A stretch of DNA of 10,331 nt from an uncultured Clostridia bacterium. GTDB lineage: Bacteria; Bacillota; Clostridia; Oscillospirales; Acutalibacteraceae. Made by a program: the position numbers and the translations under genes. The stretch covers positions 1 to 10,331 of the forward strand of contig CALGGQ010000270.1 in assembly GCA_937915775.1 (NCBI GenBank). Reading direction: 5' to 3'. Under the pieces are notes generated by a model. It was given only the letters and a program-made list of their open reading frames with translations. It was not told where the DNA came from and did not search any database. This document shows, one piece after another, positions 6,525 to 10,331 of the stretch (positions within the stretch are counted from its first letter, which is position 1; every line of letters starts with the position of its first letter).

Positions 6525-6573
6525 TAGGAATAGTATAGGAGTTAACGAAGCTCTCGAGCAATTACAAGCCACT
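6523..6573. repeat. TGTAGGA intergenic repeat, left copy (degenerate)
   Basis: This copy contains TGTAGGA (6523-6529), a variant TATAGGA 11 bp later (6534-6540), GAGCAA, and ACAAGCCACT (6564-6573). All occur in the same order in the copy at 7270-7355. The copy is shorter and lacks the inverted TTCCTACAC segment. It lies to the left of the toxin-antitoxin genes. Confidence 0.55.
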
Positions 6574-6607
6574 CCAGACACCAATTGTCAACTTTCTAAA
6601 ATACATG

Positions 6608-6637
6608 TTGATATTTTAGCGTAATTATGCTAAAATA
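6608..6637 (+). promoter_or_regulatory. Promoter and palindromic operator of the toxin-antitoxin operon
   Basis: TTGATA (6608-6613) and TAAAAT (6631-6636) are separated by 17 bp. Overlapping both is a 26-bp dyad: TATTTTAGC (6612-6620) and GCTAAAATA (6629-6637) around TAATTA. Binding there would block the promoter, the usual mode of autorepression by Phd/YefM antitoxins. GAGGTG (6643-6648) is the ribosome site of the antitoxin. Confidence 0.75.
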
Positions 6638-6653
6638 ATAACGAGGTGATAAT

Positions 6654-6923
6654 ATGAACAATGCAATTAGACCGGTTTCTGATTTGAGAAACAATTTTGC
6701 AGATATCTCTAAAGTCGTTCACGAAACAGGGAAGCCGGTGTTCCTTACTAAAAACGGTTTTGGCGATATGGTTGTGCTCAGTATGGAGGCATATGAGAAT
6801 TTGCAACTTGAAAGTGAAATTTATATTAAACTGAGAGAAGCAGAAAAGGAAGCAAAACTCACTGACAAAAGATTTTCAGCCAAGGAAGTTATAAACGAGC
6901 TTAAAGGTGCAATCAATGTATAG
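6654..6923 (+). CDS. Type II antitoxin, Phd/YefM family
   Basis: This 89-residue protein has the Phd/YefM N-terminal DNA-binding fold: RPVSDLRNNFADISKVVHET, then GKPVFLTKNGFGDMVVLSMEAYENL (residues 6-50). The charged C-terminal tail (51-89, rich in Glu and Lys) is the part that normally wraps the toxin. ATG 6654 follows GAGGTG by 5 nt. The stop overlaps the toxin start by 8 bp, so the two are translationally coupled, antitoxin first. By family it neutralises the RelE/ParE partner and represses the operon through the dyad at 6612-6637. The gene is AT-rich compared with its chromosomal neighbours, which suggests acquisition. Confidence 0.9.
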   Translation: MNNAIRPVSDLRNNFADISKVVHETGKPVFLTKNGFGDMVVLSMEAYENLQLESEIYIKLREAEKEAKLTDKRFSAKEVINELKGAINV

Positions 6924-7224
6924 TTTAGAATTTTTACCGATTGCAAAAAATGATATGCTTGAAATCATTAAATATATATCGGAAGAATTAGAAAGCCCCG
7001 TTGCAGCAAATAATCTTGCGGTTGATTTTATAAACGCTGCCGAGAGAATTTGTGAGTTTCCTTATGCAAATAAGGTGTATACTCCTATAAAACCTTTGGA
7101 GTATGAATACAGACGAATTATTGTAAAAAACCATTTGATGTTTTATACAGTAGATGAACAAAATAAAATGGTTACTATTATGCGTGTTATCTATGCACGG
7201 CGTGATATTGAGAACCAACTGTAA
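6916..7224 (+). CDS. Type II toxin, RelE/ParE superfamily
   Basis: This 102-residue toxin has the compact RelE/ParE fold. The N-terminal strand and helices read YSLEFLPIAKNDMLEIIKYI (2-21). A central YEYRRIIVKNHLMFYTVD (63-80) follows, and the C-terminal strand is VTIMRVIYARRDIENQL (86-102), the family hallmark. ATG 6916 is preferred over GTG 6907 because AAAGGTG (6903-6909) sits 6 nt before it and it gives the usual N-terminus. RelE members cleave mRNA in the ribosome, while ParE members poison gyrase. Sequence alone does not separate these here, although Phd/YefM pairing is common for both. The gene ends 4 nt before a terminator hairpin. Confidence 0.88.
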   Translation: MYSLEFLPIAKNDMLEIIKYISEELESPVAANNLAVDFINAAERICEFPYANKVYTPIKPLEYEYRRIIVKNHLMFYTVDEQNKMVTIMRVIYARRDIENQL

Positions 7225-7228
7225 ATAA

Positions 7229-7270
7229 AAATGACTATCTCATTAATTTGAGATAGTCATTTGTTATTGT
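7229..7270. terminator. Bidirectional terminator between toxin gene and GGGtGRT operon
   Basis: A perfect 14-bp stem (AAATGACTATCTCA 7229-7242 with TGAGATAGTCATTT 7249-7262) has a 6-nt TTAATT loop. T-rich sequence follows on both strands (TTGTTATTG to the right; TTTATTTAC on the minus strand). It sits between convergent genes and could serve both. Confidence 0.8.
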
Positions 7271-7355
7271 GTAGGAATGTCAGTGTAGGAGTAATGTAGG
7301 ATTAGTGTAGGAGTGAGCAACATTTCTGTGCGTTCCTACACATCTACAAGCCACT
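7270..7355. repeat. TGTAGGA intergenic repeat, right copy, with iterons and inverted end
   Basis: Four TGTAGGA heptamers start at 7270, 7284, 7295 and 7306 (spacing 14, 11 and 11 bp, close to one helical turn). GTGTAGGAA (7269-7277) is matched by an inverted TTCCTACAC (7333-7341), and ACAAGCCACT follows at 7346-7355. The same parts recur in order at 6523-6573. It lies in the 3' region of the GGGtGRT operon and encodes no protein that I can see. Confidence 0.65.
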
Positions 7356-7370
7356 AACTACGCCGTTTTC

Positions 7371-8369
7371 TTACTTCTGGCTTTCTTCAACTGCAACGGC
7401 GCAGGCTACGGTAGCGCCTACCATCGGGTTGTTACCCATACCGATTAAGCCCATCATCTCTACGTGAGCGGGTACGGAGGAGGAGCCGGCGAACTGAGCG
7501 TCGGAGTGCATTCTGCCCATCGTGTCGGTCATACCGTAGGAAGCCGGACCTGCCGCCATATTATCGGGGTGCAGGGTTCTGCCGGTGCCGCCGCCGGAAG
7601 CAACGGAGAAGTACTTCTTACCTCTCTCCACGCATTCCTTCTTATAGGTGCCGGCTACAGGGTGCTGGAATCTTGTCGGGTTGGTGGAGTTACCGGTGAT
7701 GGAAACGTCAACGCCTTCCTTCCACATAATGGCAACGCCTTCCGTAACGTCGTTGGCGCCGTAGCAGTTTACCTTAGCGCGCAGACCGTCGGAATATGCC
7801 TTGCGGAACACTTCCTTGACCTCGCCGGTGTAATAATCCATCTCGGTTTCCACATAGGTGAAGCCGTTTACTCTGGCGATAATCTGGGCAGCGTCCTTGC
7901 CGAGACCGTTGAGGATAACGCGCAGCGGCTGCTTTCTAACCTTGTTCGCCTTCTCGGCGATACCGATAGCGCCCTCTGCGGCAGCAAAGGATTCGTGACC
8001 TGCTAAGAAAGCAAAGCACTCGGTTTCGTCCTCAAGCAGCATTTTTCCGAGATTACCGTGGCCGAGACCAACCTTTCTCTGGTCAGCAACGGAGCCGGGA
8101 ATACAGAATGCCTGTAAGCCCTCGCCGATGGCGGCAGCGGCGTCAGCCGCTCTGGTGCAGCCCTTCTTCAGCGCGATCGCGCAGCCGACGGTGTATGCCC
8201 ACTTTGCATTTTCAAAGCAGATAGGCTGAATACCCTCGGTGATTTTATACGGGTCAAAGCCCTTTTCCAGGCAGATTTCTCTGCACTCTTCGATTGACTT
8301 GATGTCGTACTGAGCGAGAACAGCAAGGATTTGCTTTTCTCTTCTTTCATATGATTCAAATAAAGCCAT
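7371..8369 (-). CDS. GGGtGRT protein (Fe-S scaffold partner)
   Basis: This 332-residue protein carries the name-giving motif GGGTGRT at residues 259-265 (VASGGGTGRTLHPDN). Other glycine-rich conserved stretches are VGLGHGNLGKML (100-111), FLAGHESFAAAEGAIG (121-136) and VNCYGANDVTEGVAIMWKEG (200-219). It has many cysteines (33, 51, 63, 71, 89, 118, 202, 246, 323). No signal peptide or membrane segment is seen. The family is widespread in Clostridia and some other anaerobes and is typically encoded beside a NifU-like protein, as here; its biochemical function is not established. ATG 8369 is preceded by AGGAGG (8378-8383) with 8 nt spacing, 18 bp after the NifU-like stop, so the two are one operon. 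Family and length are clear; a role in Fe-S or metal handling is inferred from the partner. Confidence 0.9.
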   Translation of the reverse strand: MALFESYERREKQILAVLAQYDIKSIEECREICLEKGFDPYKITEGIQPICFENAKWAYTVGCAIALKKGCTRAADAAAAIGEGLQAFCIPGSVADQRKVGLGHGNLGKMLLEDETECFAFLAGHESFAAAEGAIGIAEKANKVRKQPLRVILNGLGKDAAQIIARVNGFTYVETEMDYYTGEVKEVFRKAYSDGLRAKVNCYGANDVTEGVAIMWKEGVDVSITGNSTNPTRFQHPVAGTYKKECVERGKKYFSVASGGGTGRTLHPDNMAAGPASYGMTDTMGRMHSDAQFAGSSSVPAHVEMMGLIGMGNNPMVGATVACAVAVEESQK

Positions 8370-8387
8370 GGTAAAATCCTCCTGTTC

Positions 8388-9080
8388 TTATTCTTTTCTC
8401 GGGTCAATTACTTTGACTGCGTCAGCCACACGGCCGTACTGGCCCTGTGCCTTTTCAAAGGCGGTGTTCGCGTCGTCGCCGGCTTTGATGAAGTCCATCA
8501 TCTTGCCGAAGTTCACGAACTTGTAGCCGATGATTTCGTCATCCTCGTTCAGAGCGATACCGGTGATATAGCCGTCGGTCATTTCCAGATAACGCGGGCC
8601 CTTTGCCAGCGTACCGTACAGGGTACCGACCTGGGAACGCAGGCCCTTGCCGAGGTCCTCAAGACCGGCGCCGATGACAAGACCGTCCTCGGAGAATGCG
8701 GATTGTGAACGACCGTAAACAATCTGTAAAAACAGCTCTCTCATCGCTGTGTTGATAGCGTCGCAGACGAGGTCGGTGTTCAGCGCTTCCAGAATCGTTC
8801 TGCCGGGGAGAATTTCAGACGCCATAGCCGCAGAATGGGTCATACCGGAGCAGCCGATTGTTTCAACCAATGCTTCCTGAATAATGCCTTCCTTAACATT
8901 GAGGGTGAGCTTGCAGCAGCCCTGCTGCGGAGCGCACCAGCCGATGCCGTGCGTAAAGCCGGAAATATCGCTGATTTCCTTTGCCTTAACCCACTTTGCT
9001 TCCTCCGGAATCGGAGCTGCACCGTGCGCCACGCCCTGTGCCACGGGACACATCATTTCAACTTCGTGTGAATAAACCAT
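8388..9080 (-). CDS. NifU-like iron-sulfur cluster assembly scaffold protein
   Basis: This 230-residue protein has NifU_N/IscU-like features. GWCAPQQGCCKLTLNV (48-63) and ETIGCSGMTHSAAMASEIL (73-91) hold Cys49, Cys55, Cys56 and Cys77. The second segment matches the IscU pattern around its second cysteine, followed by small residues and Ser. A further Cys11 lies near the N-terminus and Cys106 in the middle. The C-terminal half (about 140-230) is longer than in IscU and includes YITGIALNEDDEIIGYKFVN. ATG 9080 is chosen because AAGGAG (9089-9094) lies 8 nt upstream; an upstream in-frame ATG at 9119 lacks a ribosome site. It is first gene of the operon with the GGGtGRT protein and presumably holds a nascent Fe-S cluster for transfer. 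There is no IscS/SufS desulfurase in view. Confidence 0.87.
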   Translation of the reverse strand: MVYSHEVEMMCPVAQGVAHGAAPIPEEAKWVKAKEISDISGFTHGIGWCAPQQGCCKLTLNVKEGIIQEALVETIGCSGMTHSAAMASEILPGRTILEALNTDLVCDAINTAMRELFLQIVYGRSQSAFSEDGLVIGAGLEDLGKGLRSQVGTLYGTLAKGPRYLEMTDGYITGIALNEDDEIIGYKFVNFGKMMDFIKAGDDANTAFEKAQGQYGRVADAVKVIDPRKE

Positions 9081-9132
9081 ATTGATTACTCCTTCCAAGT
9101 AATTTGATATATTTTTCATTTATACCGCATTT

Positions 9133-9161
9133 ATTATAACTATTTTGTGCCTGACATTCAA
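9133..9161 (-). promoter_or_regulatory. Promoter of the NifU-like/GGGtGRT operon
   Basis: On the minus strand, TTGAAT (9156-9161) and a perfect TATAAT (9133-9138) are separated by 17 bp, about 53 bp before the NifU-like ATG. It lies back to back with the plus-strand promoter; the two -35 boxes are 8 bp apart. Confidence 0.7.
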
Positions 9162-9169
9162 GTATTAAT

Positions 9170-9198
9170 TTGACAAATGTTATGATTAATTATATAAT
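9170..9198 (+). promoter_or_regulatory. Consensus promoter of the membrane-protein gene
   Basis: Perfect TTGACA (9170-9175) and perfect TATAAT (9193-9198) are separated by exactly 17 bp. Transcription would begin near 9205, leaving a leader of only about 14 nt that contains AAGGAG (9205-9210). This favours ATG 9219 and rules out the GTG at 9201 as start. Confidence 0.8.
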
Positions 9199-9218
9199 GA
9201 GTGCAAGGAGAGATGAAA

Positions 9219-9986
9219 ATGAAAAAGCTGAAGAGTAAAGATGCACGGCTGTGTATCCTTACCATGGTTATTGCAGCCGGTTCCTATGCAGCGGAAAAGC
9301 TGATTGAGATTTATATTCACCCGTCATTTAAGCTGGGTATTATTCTTGCCCTGATTTCCTTATGCCTGATGGCGGCTGTCATCGCCATTCTGGCAAAAAC
9401 AAAGGATGCGTTCTTCTCACTGCTGGCAGGGCTGTTCGGTTATAAAATGATGCCGGTTCCTATCCTGTTTTTAGGCAATGTCAGCCAGGACGCCAATATG
9501 ATTTATTATCTGGTGAAGCAGGCTTCCGTTATCGTGTTTGCCGCGCTGATTTACCGCGCCTACTGCCTGCAGGAAAAGCCGCGTGCGATTAAGCCGCTGC
9601 CGCTGCTGGCGCTGATGGCGGCAACACCGTTCTTTACGCAGATTGGCGGCACGCTGACCGGTTATTTTGACGCGAAAACCGGCAGTATGCTGTTCGGCTA
9701 TCTGTCGCAGTATGCGTGCTATGCGCTGGCGGCTGTGGTGATTCTTGCCGTGGCATATGTCAGCGGCTATGAATCTATGCGCTTTACAGCGTATTTTGAG
9801 TATGTGGCGCTCGGCATCAACTTCCTGCGCGTGGCGGGAAAAATCCTCATCAAGCTGATTTATCAGGTGCACATCAGCAAGAGCCTGTATATCTGGCTGG
9901 TGCTGTATGCCGTGCTGGCGGCGTGCTTCTTCATCGCCAAGGACGCCAAGCGCAAAAACGTCGGAGGAGAAATTGTCATATCATGA
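9219..9986 (+). CDS. Multi-pass membrane protein of unknown function
   Basis: I do not recognise this 255-residue protein. It has a basic N-terminus (MKKLKSKDAR) and about six to eight hydrophobic segments, near residues 11-27, 38-59, 64-86, 98-116, 126-142, 160-182, 190-212 and 222-240, ending in a basic cytoplasmic-type tail (KDAKRKNVGG). Positive charges between segments (YRAYCLQEKPRAIK, 112-125) would mark inside loops. No transporter, peptidase or binding motif stands out. ATG 9219 is chosen because AAGGAG (9205-9210) is 8 nt upstream; ATG 9213 would be too close. It is a single-gene transcript, divergent from the Fe-S operon and ended by a strong terminator. Codon use is GC-rich like the other chromosomal genes. 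The divergent promoter may link its control to the Fe-S operon, but this is only suggested by layout. Confidence 0.75.
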   Translation: MKKLKSKDARLCILTMVIAAGSYAAEKLIEIYIHPSFKLGIILALISLCLMAAVIAILAKTKDAFFSLLAGLFGYKMMPVPILFLGNVSQDANMIYYLVKQASVIVFAALIYRAYCLQEKPRAIKPLPLLALMAATPFFTQIGGTLTGYFDAKTGSMLFGYLSQYACYALAAVVILAVAYVSGYESMRFTAYFEYVALGINFLRVAGKILIKLIYQVHISKSLYIWLVLYAVLAACFFIAKDAKRKNVGGEIVIS

Positions 9987-9989
9987 TTT

Positions 9990-10036
9990 AACGGGGCTGA
10001 CAGAGAGTTTCTGTCAGTCCCGTTTTCTGTTTTTAT
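9990..10036. terminator. Strong terminator, shared by convergent genes
   Basis: A 15-bp stem (9990-10004 with 10010-10024, core CTGACAGA/TCTGTCAG, with one G-T pair) has a 5-nt loop and a T-rich tail to 10036. It begins 3 nt after the membrane-protein stop. The minus-strand small ORF ends at 10033 inside the tail. On the minus strand only TTAAATCATG follows the stem, so it is weaker in that direction. Confidence 0.85.
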
Positions 10037-10164
10037 GTTGCAAACAGCGGCAAATCGTCCTCATCCGGCAGGTTGAGCAGGTAGGTGATAGCCCACAGTA
10101 CCTCCTCCTGCGGTGAGGTGCCGCCTGTTAAATCCACCTGTCTGAGCCGTTCTTCATCGCTCAT
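10033..10164 (-). CDS. Small 43-residue acidic protein, unknown
   Basis: A short ORF has a convincing start: ATG 10164 is preceded by GAGGTG (10170-10175) at 5 nt. The product begins MSDEERLRQVDLTGGTS and continues PQEEVLWAITYLLNLPDEDD, ending LPLFAT. It is acidic, with a hydrophobic stretch EVLWAITYLLNL (21-32) likely to form an amphipathic helix, and has no signal peptide. I do not recognise a family. It converges on the membrane-protein gene and shares its terminator region. Coding evidence is the ribosome site, the codon use (GC-rich third positions like the neighbours) and a possible promoter 31-59 bp upstream of the ATG. It could be a small regulator or partner protein; no function is assigned. 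Confidence 0.6.
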   Translation of the reverse strand: MSDEERLRQVDLTGGTSPQEEVLWAITYLLNLPDEDDLPLFAT

Positions 10165-10194
10165 CGTATCACCTCGGCTGTTGTTGATACCAAA

Positions 10195-10223
10195 AATGTA
10201 ACACGGTGAAGGAAATCTGTAAA
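10195..10223 (-). promoter_or_regulatory. Possible promoter for the 43-codon ORF
   Basis: On the minus strand, TTTACA (10218-10223, 5 of 6) and TACATT (10195-10200, 4 of 6) are separated by 17 bp. The -10 is poor, so this is tentative. The remaining bases 10224-10331 are AT-rich and show no gene that I can support. Confidence 0.4.
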
Positions 10224-10331
10224 TAGAACAAAGGTTTTATGTCCTAATATCGGTACAGCAAAAATTTTTTCTTGACCGTTAATTGTAAAAGTAAATGCAA
10301 CTTTAAGGGGTAAGATTAAGAGAAAAAGTTG

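Noticed and set aside
7270..7312. Small CRISPR array
   Set aside because: The repeats are 7 bases with 4-7-base gaps, far too short for CRISPR repeats and spacers, and there are no cas genes.
7464..8006. Plus-strand open frame of 180 codons
   Set aside because: It is the antisense shadow of the GGGtGRT gene, whose motif and length are typical.
9201..9218. GTG 9201 as start of the membrane protein
   Set aside because: It would lie upstream of the expected transcription start (about 9205), and the AAGGAG ribosome site is inside this stretch.

Overview
The window looks like chromosomal DNA of a gut-type member of the Clostridia (Firmicutes). This rests on the gene families present: a GGGtGRT protein beside a NifU-like scaffold, YqeG, a short VanW protein of the clostridial kind, an IS1182-family transposase and a Gram-positive MOBP relaxase. 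Strong AGGAGG-type ribosome sites and TTG/GTG starts agree with this. I cannot name a species.

Positions 1-2700 (AT-rich, minus strand) are part of a mobilizable element. A MOBP relaxase is cut by the window edge and is translationally coupled to a MobC-like accessory protein. Upstream of these is a two-gene HipB/HipA-like module (XRE regulator plus HipA/CtkA-like kinase), driven by a consensus promoter whose spacer holds a palindromic operator. A terminator-like hairpin separates the kinase from mobC.

Positions 2834-4486 are a complete IS1182-family insertion sequence with 17-bp terminal inverted repeats. Its right end abuts the 5'-truncated remnant of a TIM-barrel gene. The missing front of that gene is not on the other side of the IS.

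Positions 4487-6415 (GC-richer, plus strand) hold an overlapping cluster: TIM-barrel remnant, YqeG-type HAD phosphatase and VanW-family protein, closed by a strong terminator.

Positions 6450-7360 are an AT-rich island with a Phd/YefM-RelE/ParE toxin-antitoxin pair. It has its own promoter/operator and terminator, and is flanked by two related copies of an intergenic repeat built on the heptamer TGTAGGA. A short sequence beside the left copy reads like the tail of a GGGtGRT paralogue.

Positions 7371-9080 (minus strand) are a two-gene operon of a NifU-like Fe-S scaffold and a GGGtGRT protein. A 255-residue multi-pass membrane protein of unknown function (9219-9986) is transcribed divergently from a back-to-back promoter. 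A shared convergent terminator separates it from a 43-codon ORF on the minus strand (10033-10164). The last 130 bases hold only a possible promoter for that small gene.

Overall, conserved clostridial housekeeping or metabolic genes are interrupted by at least two acquired blocks: the mob/hipBA/IS block and the toxin-antitoxin island. No CRISPR array, rRNA or tRNA was recognised.
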